Assembly: GCF_018138715.1 (NCBI RefSeq)
Contig: NZ_JAGSHX010000006.1
Coordinates: 7,936,001-8,000,000, forward strand
Direction: 5' to 3'
Source of the DNA: Streptomyces asiaticus
GTDB lineage: Bacteria; Actinomycetota; Actinomycetes; Streptomycetales; Streptomycetaceae
Length of the DNA: 64,000 bases
The position numbers were made by a program, and so were the translations under genes. This document shows, one piece after another, positions 25,173 to 33,195 of this stretch (position 1 is the stretch's first letter; each line of letters begins with the position of its first letter). A model generated the notes under the pieces. That model searched no databases and was not told where the DNA came from. It was given only the letters and a program-made list of their open reading frames with translations.

Positions 25173-25190
25173 GTCCCCCGTGCGGGGGAC
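25173..25190. promoter_or_regulatory. Perfect palindrome between kinase gene and exported-protein cluster
   Basis: GTCCCCCG-TG-CGGGGGAC is an exact inverted repeat with a 2-base spacer, about 45 bases upstream of the presumed -10 box of the next gene. It is a candidate operator for the adjacent response regulator or a metal sensor. Confidence 0.6.
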
Positions 25191-25235
25191 ATGATGTGCC
25201 CCGGGTGCGTGACGACACCACGTGGGGCCGGTTCT

Positions 25236-25241
25236 TAGTGT
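25236..25241 (+). promoter_or_regulatory. Putative -10 box for a leaderless transcript
   Basis: TAGTGT ends 7 bases before GTG 25249 and no ribosome site precedes that codon, the pattern seen in leaderless actinomycete genes. No clear -35 element was seen. Confidence 0.4.
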
Positions 25242-25248
25242 CTGCCGC

Positions 25249-26967
25249 GTGAACGACAACGCACCCCCCGTATCCGTTCGCGGCAGATGCGCCGGTCGGA
25301 ATCGCCCTGGCATGTCATGCGCGGCGCGAGTGGTGACACGAGTGGCGGCAGCCGTGCTCTGTGTCCTGGGCCTGTCCGTCACCGTGGGATCCCCCGCACG
25401 GGCGGATTCCACGGCCGGCGGCGACCTACAGGTCGCGCAAACGCTCGGCGACCGCGACCTGACCTTCATCCTGCGGCGCGTCACCGGGCTGCCCGGCCCC
25501 CTGCATGTGGATGTGCTCACCCATCGGGGCACCGCCGCGGGGACCCTGCGCCTGGGCACCGTTCCCACGGGGGCGTCGGCGGATCGGGCGGAAGGTTCCT
25601 CGGCGGGGACCACCACCAGCAGCGCCCCGGTCGAGCTCGGCGGCGCGCCCGGGTCCTACAGCGCCGCCCTGGACATCGATCGAGCCGGGCCCTGGGAGCT
25701 CGTCGTCGATGACGGATCCCGCACGGCGCGGATTCCCTTCATGGTGCCGGGCCAGGTCACGTCTCCGCCGGAACTCGCCGTGTTCGGCGGTTTCGTCACC
25801 GCCGGTGTGCTCATGCTGGTGACCCTGTTCGTCGCCGTGCGGGCCCGGCGCGGGGGCTGGGTGCTGCTGCCGGCGGGAGGTGTCGTCGCCGCGCTCGCGG
25901 TGGCCGTGACCGCCGCGCTGCTGTCCACCTCCCTGCCTCTGCCGCCCGAGCCGGGCGGGCAGGTGGATGCCACGAACGACAACGTCAGCGATCCCTACTC
26001 GGTCGTCCGGCCGGTGACGAACGACTACTCCCGGCCGCCCGCCTCACTCGAGTTGGGTTCGTACACGGCCAGGGTGGCGGAACGGGGCACGCTCCGGTTG
26101 AGCGTGACCGACGGCTCCACCGGCCTGCCCGCGGACGATCTCGTCGTCCACGACGGTGCCCTGATGCATCTGCTGGTCATCGGGCCGGCCGGTGAGCTCT
26201 GGCATCTGCACCCCGTACGCACCGCGCCCGGCAGCTACGAGGTCCAGCTGCGGCTGCCCGCGGCCGGCCACTACGCCGTGTCCGCGGAGTTCGCCCGCCG
26301 CGGTGGCGGAGTCCAGCAGGTGCGCTCGGCAACCGGCCTGACCGTCGCCGACGGCCCCGCGCGCGGCGGCGGCGCCCCGGCCCCGCGCCCCGAACTCGCC
26401 CCGCGGGGGCCGGGAACGCGGACGATCGACGGTGTATCGGTGCGCCTGACGGTGCCCTCGCCCACGGCGGGAGAAGCGGCCACCCTGACCGCGCGCGTCG
26501 GCGACACACCGACGCTTCAGCCCTGGCTCGGCATGGTCGGCCACATGATCGTGGTCGGCCCGCTCGACAGGGCGGACGCGACCAGCCCCACCCGTATGGG
26601 ACAGGCCGCCCAGGACGCGCCCGTCTGGGCTCACGGGCACTCCATGGGCGGCGACATGAGCGGCCGCTCCGCACCCGGAGGCCACTCCGCACCCGGAGGT
26701 GCCCCGGTCCATGACATGGCGGGCATGCGACACGGGACCCACGCCGACGGGGGAGAGGCGGAGGCGAGTTCGATGAGCGGGCTGATGCCCCTCAACGGCG
26801 ACAGTCCCGCGGACGAGACCGTGGCCGCCTACGGGCCGGACGCCTCCTTCGTGTACACCTTCTCCCGCCCCGGCTACTACCGCGTGTGGATACAGGCCGA
26901 GCGCGACAGTGCCATCCTGACCATCCCCTACCTCCTGCACGTGTCCCCGGCGGGAGGAGCGAAGTGA
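25249..26967 (+). CDS. Exported multi-domain protein with Met/His-rich metal-binding-like loop
   Basis: A protein of about 572 residues. Signal peptide to about residue 53 ('VAAAVLCVLGLSVTVGSPARA'); a beta-rich extracellular domain (55-170) with 'PGSYSAALDIDRAGPWELVV', like FixH/YtkA domains; two transmembrane segments (about 176-228); and a second extracellular domain with 'HLLVIGPAGELWHLHP' and 'PAAGHYAVSAEF'. A loop at about 460-505 is rich in Met and His ('HGHSMGGDMSG', 'HDMAGMRHGTHADGG'), typical of copper-binding segments. A third such beta unit ends the protein ('FSRPGYYRVWIQ'). GTG 25249 would be leaderless; ATG 25312 is an alternative at the signal core. Overlaps the next gene by GTGA. 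Periplasmic copper handling is inferred. Confidence 0.75.
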   Translation: MNDNAPPVSVRGRCAGRNRPGMSCAARVVTRVAAAVLCVLGLSVTVGSPARADSTAGGDLQVAQTLGDRDLTFILRRVTGLPGPLHVDVLTHRGTAAGTLRLGTVPTGASADRAEGSSAGTTTSSAPVELGGAPGSYSAALDIDRAGPWELVVDDGSRTARIPFMVPGQVTSPPELAVFGGFVTAGVLMLVTLFVAVRARRGGWVLLPAGGVVAALAVAVTAALLSTSLPLPPEPGGQVDATNDNVSDPYSVVRPVTNDYSRPPASLELGSYTARVAERGTLRLSVTDGSTGLPADDLVVHDGALMHLLVIGPAGELWHLHPVRTAPGSYEVQLRLPAAGHYAVSAEFARRGGGVQQVRSATGLTVADGPARGGGAPAPRPELAPRGPGTRTIDGVSVRLTVPSPTAGEAATLTARVGDTPTLQPWLGMVGHMIVVGPLDRADATSPTRMGQAAQDAPVWAHGHSMGGDMSGRSAPGGHSAPGGAPVHDMAGMRHGTHADGGEAEASSMSGLMPLNGDSPADETVAAYGPDASFVYTFSRPGYYRVWIQAERDSAILTIPYLLHVSPAGGAK

Positions 26968-27407
26968 GCGCCCGCACCGCCTCCCGCACCCCCATGGTCC
27001 GGTTTCTGTATGGAGTCGCCGCCGCGCTGCTGACGGTGTCCCTCGCCCTGGTGGCCATCGGTTTCCTTCCGTCCTGGACGGACGACGCGGTCTCGCTGAC
27101 CGCGGGCAGCGCCACCGACGAAGTGACACTGACCGTGGCCCGGCCCCGCACCGGCGCCACGGACGTCGCTATCCGCCTGACCCCCCGCCGAGGAGGGCGA
27201 AGCGGACGTCCGCCCGCCATCACCCTTCAGGCCGTCATGCCCACGCACGGACACGCGACGCCCCCGGCACACGCCCGGGTTCACGGCCCGGGCAGCTACT
27301 CCACAGCCGTCCACGTGATGATGCCGGGGCGCTGGACCTTCCACGTCAGCGTCGACTACGGCACTCGGAGCGACCAGTTCGACTTTCCGCTGGCGATCTC
27401 CGGCTGA
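26964..27407 (+). CDS. Membrane-anchored YtkA/FixH-like protein
   Basis: A 147-residue protein with one N-terminal anchor or uncleaved signal ('LYGVAAALLTVSLALVAIGF') and a single extracellular beta-sandwich. 'AVMPTHGHATPPAHARVHG' followed by 'MMPGRWTFHVSVDYG' is the hallmark of YtkA-like domains, in which Met, His and other ligands around M-P-x-H-G-H can bind metal. GTG start overlaps the previous stop, with GGGAGGAG 4-11 bases upstream, so the two are translationally coupled. YtkA-like proteins occur beside copper transport and cytochrome oxidase assembly genes; the metal here is not shown. Confidence 0.78.
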   Translation: MSARTASRTPMVRFLYGVAAALLTVSLALVAIGFLPSWTDDAVSLTAGSATDEVTLTVARPRTGATDVAIRLTPRRGGRSGRPPAITLQAVMPTHGHATPPAHARVHGPGSYSTAVHVMMPGRWTFHVSVDYGTRSDQFDFPLAISG

Positions 27408-27484
27408 CCAGCGGTCTCCGGCTGAACCACCGGCCACACAAACGCGAGCAACCGCTCTCGCACGGTCATGAGAAAGGCATTCCC

Positions 27485-28699
27485 GTGAGCACAGCGCTAC
27501 CCGTCACCGGCAGTAGGGCGTCTCAGCCCTCCCTCGCCGTCAAAGTCTCCCGCAACGGCAGGACCGGCCCCGTCGCCGCCAACACCGTCCTGGCCGGGAC
27601 CATGATGTCCCTGTTCGGCATCAGTTGGGACATCCAGTGGCATGTCGACGTCGGCCCGGACACGTTCTTCACGCTCTCCCACCTGATGCTGTACTCCGGC
27701 AGCGCCATCGCGGGCCTCGCCAGCCTGGCCATGGTCCTGATCGCGACGGCCGCCCAGCGGGCCGGCCAGTCCGTGGACCGGTTCCCCGGCGGCAAACCCG
27801 TGCGCGTCCTCGGCGGGGTCTTCCGGGCCCCGCTGGGCTATCTGATCAGCGGTACCGGGGCCGCCCTGTTCCTTCTCTTCGGGCTTCTGGACCTGTGGTG
27901 GCACTCGCTGTACGGCTTCGACGCCGTGCTGGACTCCCCGCCCCACATCGGGCTGCTCGTCTCGATCTCCTTCTCCATGGTGGGGAGCGTCATCGTCTTC
28001 GCGGCGGCGCGCGACACCCGGTGGGGCAGGGCGGGTGTGATCCTCAGCATCCCCGTGCTCATCGTCTTCAGCCCCATCACGACGAAGGCGTTCGGCGCAC
28101 TGCCCCTGCCGGTGGACCCCGAGCTCGTCGGGACCATCCTGTTCTCCACCCTCCTGCTGATCCTGGGGACGCTCACCATCGGCCGGCGGACCACCGCACT
28201 GACGATCGCCGCGACCCTCGGCGCCCTGCAACTCGTCCTGTGGTGGTTCTCGCCCTGGGCAGCCCGGGTCTACGCCGACGCGACCGGTCTGCCGCTGCGT
28301 GACAACCTCGGCGACGATCCGCCCGAACTGCCCTCCGGGATCCCGGTGTTCATGCTCGTCGCGGCAGCGGCCGGCACAGCGCTGATGTGGCTGAGCAGGA
28401 GGCGGGGCTGGTCGGGCCGCATCGCGCCGCAGATCATGGGCGCCGGAGGCGGAGCCGTGATCGGCCTCTCCTTCCCCGTCCAGAGCGCCCTGTTCGGCGA
28501 TTCCGGCCCGACCTCGGCCGAACTGCTGAAGATGACGGCCGCCGGTCTGGTGACGGGCGTCCTCGCGGGCTACCTCGCCGCCCGACTCGCGGTCCTGCTG
28601 CGCGACCACTCCACCGCATCGGTCACGAGCGCATCGGTCACGAACGCATCGGTCACGAACGCATCAGCCACGAACGCATCAGTCACGAAGGGCCGATGA
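27485..28699 (+). CDS. Polytopic membrane protein of unknown family with His/Asp-rich helix ends
   Basis: A 404-residue protein with about ten transmembrane segments and no family I recognise. Two extracytoplasmic-type helix ends carry potential metal ligands: 'ISWDIQWHVDVGPDTFFTLS' followed by His (residues about 47-67) and 'LLDLWWHSLYGFDAVLDSPP' followed by His (about 131-151). The repeated W-H...G-x-D pattern looks like an ancient internal repeat. The C-terminal 25 residues are a Ser-Val-Thr-Asn-Ala repeat. GTG 27485 has GAAAGG upstream. It sits between YtkA-like proteins, 3 bases before the next gene. A transporter or membrane metalloprotein working with them is inferred. Confidence 0.75.
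   Translation: MSTALPVTGSRASQPSLAVKVSRNGRTGPVAANTVLAGTMMSLFGISWDIQWHVDVGPDTFFTLSHLMLYSGSAIAGLASLAMVLIATAAQRAGQSVDRFPGGKPVRVLGGVFRAPLGYLISGTGAALFLLFGLLDLWWHSLYGFDAVLDSPPHIGLLVSISFSMVGSVIVFAAARDTRWGRAGVILSIPVLIVFSPITTKAFGALPLPVDPELVGTILFSTLLLILGTLTIGRRTTALTIAATLGALQLVLWWFSPWAARVYADATGLPLRDNLGDDPPELPSGIPVFMLVAAAAGTALMWLSRRRGWSGRIAPQIMGAGGGAVIGLSFPVQSALFGDSGPTSAELLKMTAAGLVTGVLAGYLAARLAVLLRDHSTASVTSASVTNASVTNASATNASVTKGR
28616..28690 (+). repeat. 15-bp tandem repeat x5 encoding Ala-Ser-Val-Thr-Asn
   Basis: Five units of the type GCATCGGTCACGAAC end the polytopic membrane protein gene. The last two units carry GCATCAGYCACGAA variants. Period of five codons, so length variation keeps frame. Confidence 0.95.
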
Positions 28700-28702
28700 C
28701 CC

Positions 28703-29308
28703 ATGCACTCCTCACGTTCACCACTCCTCCTCGCGGCGGCCCTCGCATCCGGGCGTGTGCGAGACCGCGTACGCCGACTGGTACTGGCCGCGGCCGCCGC
28801 ATTCGCGCTGGTGACGGTGTCGACCGCACCGGCCGCGGCGTACGCCCCGGTCGGCGTCGTCCATACCGAGCGGGTACAGGCAGGGCCCTACACGGTCACC
28901 GTCGGGTTCTCCGAGTGGCCCCTGCGGGCCATGCAGTCACTCGACTTCACGTTCGCGCCGGCCGACGGCATCGCGGGAAAGTCGGGCAGGCTCACCATCG
29001 ACGGGCCCGGCCTCGACGCCGAGGACCGGGAGACCCCGCTGAGCAGGCACCCCCGCAAACGGGATGTCTGGGGCCTGGACGTCCGGGCCCTGCCGGAGCC
29101 CGGCACCTGGAGCTTCACCTTCGACATCGACGGCCGAGCCGGCCACGGCCGCGGCACCCTGCGGAACGTCACCGTGCTCGACCAGCCGGGCCCGCCCCTG
29201 GCCATCAGCTGGACCGTCTGCGCCATCCCGCCCATCGGGATGCTCGCCTACCTCGCCGTGGGCTGGCGGCGCAACAAGCCCTCCGAGCGGGTGGCCGCAC
29301 TCGTCTGA
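28703..29308 (+). CDS. Exported, C-terminally anchored FixH/YtkA-like protein
   Basis: A 201-residue protein: signal peptide to about residue 48 ('LVLAAAAAFALVTVSTAPAA'), an extracellular beta domain with 'VQAGPYTVTVGFSEWPLRAM', 'LTIDGPGLDAEDRETPLSR' and 'PEPGTWSFTFDIDG', and a C-terminal transmembrane anchor ('TVCAIPPIGMLAYLAVGW') ending in basic residues. 'PGTWSFTFDIDG' matches the P-G-x-W phrase of the other two exported proteins of the cluster, so the three are probably paralogous domains. It is the last gene of the four-gene unit. Function unknown. Confidence 0.75.
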   Translation: MHSSRSPLLLAAALASGRVRDRVRRLVLAAAAAFALVTVSTAPAAAYAPVGVVHTERVQAGPYTVTVGFSEWPLRAMQSLDFTFAPADGIAGKSGRLTIDGPGLDAEDRETPLSRHPRKRDVWGLDVRALPEPGTWSFTFDIDGRAGHGRGTLRNVTVLDQPGPPLAISWTVCAIPPIGMLAYLAVGWRRNKPSERVAALV

Positions 29309-29499
29309 GCCGCGGTCGCCCGAAAAGCAGTGGAGCCGCACTCCGATGTGCCGTTAGCGTGCTCCCGCCCGCAGTCACCCGGTCAAGGACGTGCCGATGT
29401 ACACCAAGTGAGACCCCCAAGCGCTGATCCGTCGCACGGCGCGCTGCTGCGCCGTGCTCCCTTTCGCTGCGGTCTTCTCACTGGAACCGGTGTATCTCC
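29309..29499. other. Non-coding stretch before DUF1062 remnant
   Basis: No gene, hairpin or promoter could be supported here. The short open frames on both strands have no recognisable product. Confidence 0.4.
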
Positions 29500-29748
29500 A
29501 TGTCCATGAACTGGGCGTTCGTGCCCACCTGCCTGCCGATCGTTCTCCGCCGTTGCCACAGGTGCGCCTCCGGGCGCTTCCGGGTGAAGGGCGCCTTCCG
29601 CGTCGACGCGAGCGAGCGGCCGGCCTGGCAGTCGCCGTACGGTCCGCCGCCGCCCCGCGCCCACCGCGGCCGGTGGGCGCCCGTGCCGGTGCCGGCCAGG
29701 TCGCGGTCCGCTCTGCGGCGCGGATACCCGTGCGGCCGGGATCGCTGA
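29500..29748 (+). pseudogene. DUF1062 protein gene, truncated after about 38 codons
   Basis: The first residues 'MNWAFVPTCLPIVLRRC' followed by 'CASGRFRVKGAFRVDAS' match the beginning of DUF1062 proteins, including the C-x2-C zinc pair. After that the frame continues in Pro/Arg-rich sequence with no resemblance, and the remaining 130 or so residues of the family are absent. It appears cut by a deletion near 29610. Confidence 0.6.
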
Positions 29749-29892
29749 GTCCTTCCGGCCCCGGGCCTGCCCGGCCGTATCCGATCCACCGGACAGGCCC
29801 TGGCCGGGGGCCTGCGCGAGTCGGCCCGAGCCGTGGGCCGACCTGCCGCGCGACTCAAGGGAACAGCGCCGACCGCGCTACGCTGCTGTGCC

Positions 29893-30861
29893 GTGCAGGA
29901 GACGCGTCTCGACACCACTCGGATCCGGGCAGCTCGCCGGGTAATCGACCCGATTTTCCTCGACACTCCGCTCTACCGCTGCGAGGCACTGGAGCCCCGC
30001 CTCGGGTGCGCGGTGAGCATCAAGCTCGAAACGGCCAACCCGGTACGCAGCTTCAAGGCCCGCGGCACCGAGGTCATCGCGAGCCTGCTCGCCGATCATG
30101 GCCCGCGGGCCGTGGTGTGCGCCAGTGCGGGCAATCTCGGCCAAGCCCTCGCCTGGTCCGGTCGCGGCCGGGGGCTCGACGTCACCGTCGTGGCGTCCCG
30201 CTTCGCGACGGTGGCCAAGCTTGATCGCATCCGCGCACTGGGCGCCAGGCTGGAACTGGTGGACGGCGACCACGAGCCGGCTCGTGAGCGGGCGGCGGCC
30301 ATCGCCCGGTATGACGGCATCCGGCTTGTCGAAGACAGCCTGGACATCGAGACCTGCGAGGGCGCGGCGACCATCGGCCTGGAACTGGTGGACCCCGTAC
30401 CGGCCTTCGACACCGTCCTGATCGCTCTCGGCGGCGGGGCACTGGCCACCGGCGTGGGCCATGTGATGAAGGCCTTGGCGCCCGAGGTCGAGGTGATCTG
30501 CGTCCAGCCGCTGGGCGCACCGGCGATGACACGCTCATGGCACCAACGGCGCGTCGTCACCACCGATTCGACCAACACCATCGCCGACGGCGTCGCCGGC
30601 CGGCGTCCCATCCCGGCCGTCCTGGACGACCTCCTCCTGGTCGCCGACGACGCCGTCCTGGTCCAGGAATCGTCGATCACCGCCGGTATGCGGATACTCC
30701 TCCACGACGCCGGCCTCGTCGTCGAACCATCGGCCGCGCTCGGCATCGCGGCGATCCTCGAAGACCGTGCCCGTTTCGCCGGCCGGCACGTGGTCACCAT
30801 CGTGTGCGGCAGCAATGTCGACGCGGACGCCTATCACCGCTGGGTCGGTGCCGCTCCCTGA
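29893..30861 (+). CDS. PLP-dependent threonine/serine dehydratase-like enzyme
   Basis: A 322-residue fold-type II PLP enzyme. The PLP lysine is in '[12 protein letters not shown]', substrate-binding '[13 protein letters not shown]' follows, the phosphate-binding Gly loop is '[14 protein letters not shown]', and '[10 protein letters not shown]' is near the end. The family deaminates threonine or serine to 2-oxo acids, or acts as a racemase. There is no C-terminal ACT domain, so it is of the catabolic/short type. GTG 29893 is used; the upstream frame lacks family sequence. It stands alone between two gene remnants. Confidence 0.87.
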   Translation: MQETRLDTTRIRAARRVIDPIFLDTPLYRCEALEPRLGCAVSIKLETANPVRSFKARGTEVIASLLADHGPRAVVCASAGNLGQALAWSGRGRGLDVTVVASRFATVAKLDRIRALGARLELVDGDHEPARERAAAIARYDGIRLVEDSLDIETCEGAATIGLELVDPVPAFDTVLIALGGGALATGVGHVMKALAPEVEVICVQPLGAPAMTRSWHQRRVVTTDSTNTIADGVAGRRPIPAVLDDLLLVADDAVLVQESSITAGMRILLHDAGLVVEPSAALGIAAILEDRARFAGRHVVTIVCGSNVDADAYHRWVGAAP

Positions 30862-30863
30862 CG

Positions 30864-30992
30864 GGGGGCAGTGGCCTGGGTCTGTCCATCGTGCGCACGC
30901 TGGTGGAAGCGCACGGCGGGACGGTGACGGTGAGGAGCACGGTGGGCGGGGGCTCGGAGTTCACGATCCGCCTGCCGCGTACCGCACGGTGA
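30864..30992 (+). pseudogene. 3' remnant of a sensor histidine kinase gene
   Basis: In one frame 41 codons before a stop read '[18 protein letters not shown]' then '[11 protein letters not shown]', the G2 box and C terminus of a HATPase_c domain. The rest of the kinase is missing; the dehydratase stop lies immediately before. A deletion has joined the two. Confidence 0.75.
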
Positions 30993-31001
30993 CAACGATC
31001 C

Positions 31002-32168
31002 TCATGCGTCCAGACCTCCGCGCCTGACCAGCTGGCTCGCGATGACATCGCGCTGGATCTCGTTGGTGCCCTCGCCGACGATCATCAGCGGGGCGTCACG
31101 GAAGTAGCGCTCGACGTCGAACTCGGTCGAGTAGCCGTAACCGCCGTGGATGCGAACGGCGTTCAGGGCGATCTGCATCGCGGTCTCGGAGGCGAAGAGT
31201 TTCGCCATGCCGGCCTCCATGTCCACCCGGCGTCCGGCGTCCGCCTCCCGGGCCGCGTAGAGGGTCAGCTGGCGCGCCGCGGTCAGTGAGGTCGCCATGT
31301 CGGCGAGGTAGTTGCCGATGGACTGGTGCTGCCAGATCGGCTTGCCGAACGACTCGCGCTCCTGTGCGTAGGCGAGCGCGTCCTCGAGCGCCGCCCGGCC
31401 CACGCCGAGGGCGCGGGCGGCAACCTGGAGGCGGCCGGTCTCCAGGCCCTTCATCATGTGCGCGAAGCCCTTGCCCGCCACGCCTCCGAGCAGTGCGTCG
31501 GCGGGCGCGCGGTAGTCCTCGAAGGACAGCTCGCAGCTCTCCACGCCCTTGTAGCCGAGCTTGGGCAGGTCACGCGAGACGGTCAGCCCGGGGCCGTGCT
31601 CGACGAGCAGGATGGAGATGCCGGTGTGCGCGGGGCGCGCGTCCTGGTCGGTCTTGCACAGCAGGGCGATGAGCTGCGAGCGGCGGGAGTTGGTGATCCA
31701 CGTCTTCGCGCCGTTCACCAGATAGCCGTCCGCGTCCCTCCGGGCGACGGTGCGCATCGCCTGGAGGTCGGAGCCGCCGCCCGGCTCGGTCAGCGCCATC
31801 GTCGACCGGATCTCTCCGGTGGCCATCCTCGGCAGATAACGCCGCTTCTGCTCCTCCGTGCCGAAGCGCAGCAGCAGCTTGGCGACGACCGTGTGCCCTC
31901 CCATCGCGCCCGCCAGGCTCATCCAGCCACGGGCCAGCTCTTCGGTGATCAGCACATAACAGGGGGTGGAGACCGGGGTACCGCCGTACTCCTCCGGGAC
32001 GGCGAGTCCGAAGATTCCGAGCTGTTTCATCTGCTCGATAAGGGCTTCGGGGTAGGTGTTGGCGTGCTCCAGCTCCTGGACGACGGGCTTCACTTCCCTG
32101 TCGACGAAGTCGTGCACGGTGCTGACGATGAACCGCTCGTCCTCGGACAGGATGTCGAGTGTGCTCAT
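31002..32168 (-). CDS. Acyl-CoA dehydrogenase
   Basis: A 388-residue flavoenzyme of normal family length. 'MALTEPGGGSDLQAMRTVA' is the FAD/substrate signature, 'YLVNGAKTWITNS' the second, and the catalytic base is Glu in 'IVGEGTNEIQRDVIA'. It oxidises acyl-CoA to 2-enoyl-CoA with FAD, passing electrons to ETF. Sequence near the base is like short/branched-chain or medium-chain members, but chain length cannot be fixed. It converges on the kinase remnant and has an AraC gene upstream on the same strand (103-base gap). Confidence 0.9.
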   Translation of the reverse strand: MSTLDILSEDERFIVSTVHDFVDREVKPVVQELEHANTYPEALIEQMKQLGIFGLAVPEEYGGTPVSTPCYVLITEELARGWMSLAGAMGGHTVVAKLLLRFGTEEQKRRYLPRMATGEIRSTMALTEPGGGSDLQAMRTVARRDADGYLVNGAKTWITNSRRSQLIALLCKTDQDARPAHTGISILLVEHGPGLTVSRDLPKLGYKGVESCELSFEDYRAPADALLGGVAGKGFAHMMKGLETGRLQVAARALGVGRAALEDALAYAQERESFGKPIWQHQSIGNYLADMATSLTAARQLTLYAAREADAGRRVDMEAGMAKLFASETAMQIALNAVRIHGGYGYSTEFDVERYFRDAPLMIVGEGTNEIQRDVIASQLVRRGGLDA

Positions 32169-32271
32169 GCTGGACGCTCCTCGTGGGGTGCCATGGATGC
32201 CGTTGCCGCCTCAGGCTCCTTCGTCGGCCCTGACGAACCGGGCAACCAGGAGGCCGAGTCCGGGCGCGTCG

Positions 32272-33111
32272 TCAGGCGCGTCCGGCGCGGCTGGGGCAAC
32301 TGCCTTGGCTTCCGGCGGTACTGCCTTGGCCACCGGCGGTACTGCCTTGGCCTCCGGCGGTGAAGCGGGACGGCGGCAGGCCGAAGGCGCGGGTGAAGGC
32401 GGTGGTGAAGGCGGCGGGGGAGGCGTAGCCGAGGCGGCCGGCGGCCTCGGTGACGGAAGCGGTGCGCAGCAGCGGGACGGCCGCGAGCAGGCGGGCGCGG
32501 GCCCGCCAGGCGGCGGGGCTGTCCCCGGTCTCCGCGCGGAAGCGCCGGGTGAAGGCCCGTTCACTCCGGGCCGTCCGGTCGGCCCAGACCGCGTTGGTGA
32601 TGCCGAGGTCCGGCGCGGCCAGATACTCCCGGCACAGTTCCGCCAGGTCGGTGGAGGGCGGCATCGCGACGTGGAAGGGGAGCGGGGTGCGCTCGGCGAT
32701 CTCGTGCAGCAGAAGCGCCGCGATGCACCCCTCCCGCCCCGACAGGCTGTAGTCGGCCTCGAACTCGACGGCGCTCACGAGGAGTTCGCGCAGCAGCGGT
32801 GGTACGTCCACGACCGTGCAGGTGGCGGGCCACCAGGGAACGGCGTCCGGCTCGATGTACAGGCTCCGGGTGCTCACCCCCAGCATCCGGACCCGATGCT
32901 GAGTGGCGGCCGGAATCAGGACGGCACGCTCGGGCGGGACGGTCCACGTCCCGGCGCCGGTGTCGACGACCATGACCCCGGTGGCGCCGTAGAGGAACTG
33001 TGCCCGGCGATGCTCGTGCCAGTCCAGTACGTGTCCCGGCGGGTAGTCGGTGCCGATCGGCAGGACGACCCGATTGACGTGGTCGACGGCGTCCAGGGAG
33101 GCGTTTCTCAC
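32272..33111 (-). CDS. AraC family regulator with cupin sensor domain
   Basis: A 279-residue regulator. Residues 1-140 form the AraC_N cupin ('PPGHVLDWHEHRRAQFLYGA', 'PPERAVLIPAATQHRVRML'), and residues 165-260 the double helix-turn-helix with 'SERAFTRRFRAETGDSPAAW' and 'AAGRLGYASPAAFTTAFTRA'. GTG 33111 has GGCAGG upstream. The last 27 residues are a T-A-G-G-Q-G-S repeat not needed for DNA binding. It is divergent from the TauE/SafE gene 84 bases away and probably activates it. Confidence 0.9.
   Translation of the reverse strand: MRNASLDAVDHVNRVVLPIGTDYPPGHVLDWHEHRRAQFLYGATGVMVVDTGAGTWTVPPERAVLIPAATQHRVRMLGVSTRSLYIEPDAVPWWPATCTVVDVPPLLRELLVSAVEFEADYSLSGREGCIAALLLHEIAERTPLPFHVAMPPSTDLAELCREYLAAPDLGITNAVWADRTARSERAFTRRFRAETGDSPAAWRARARLLAAVPLLRTASVTEAAGRLGYASPAAFTTAFTRAFGLPPSRFTAGGQGSTAGGQGSTAGSQGSCPSRAGRA
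32299..32361 (-). repeat. 21-bp tandem repeat x3 at the 3' end of the AraC gene
   Basis: Three 21-base units encode T-A-G-G-Q-G-S on the minus strand, at the C terminus of the AraC protein. Differences are limited to one or two bases per unit. Confidence 0.9.
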
Positions 33112-33195
33112 CCTGCCACCGTACTGGCCGAGACGCGAAGGAACTGTGCCGGTCTTCGCATGCGGGAAGGGTGGCGGCCCTGATGGGGTGGTCCC

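Noticed and set aside
23836..25238. Plus-strand frames opposite the histidine kinase
   Set aside because: Antisense to a protein with clear H, N and G boxes; no independent signals.
28387..29427. 346-codon frame across the end of the polytopic protein gene and the following gene
   Set aside because: Different frame from two genes with signal peptides and family-like phrases; it is a shadow that even reads the tandem repeat in another phase.
29454..30224. 256-codon plus-strand frame overlapping the dehydratase start
   Set aside because: Out of frame with the PLP enzyme and lacking any family feature.
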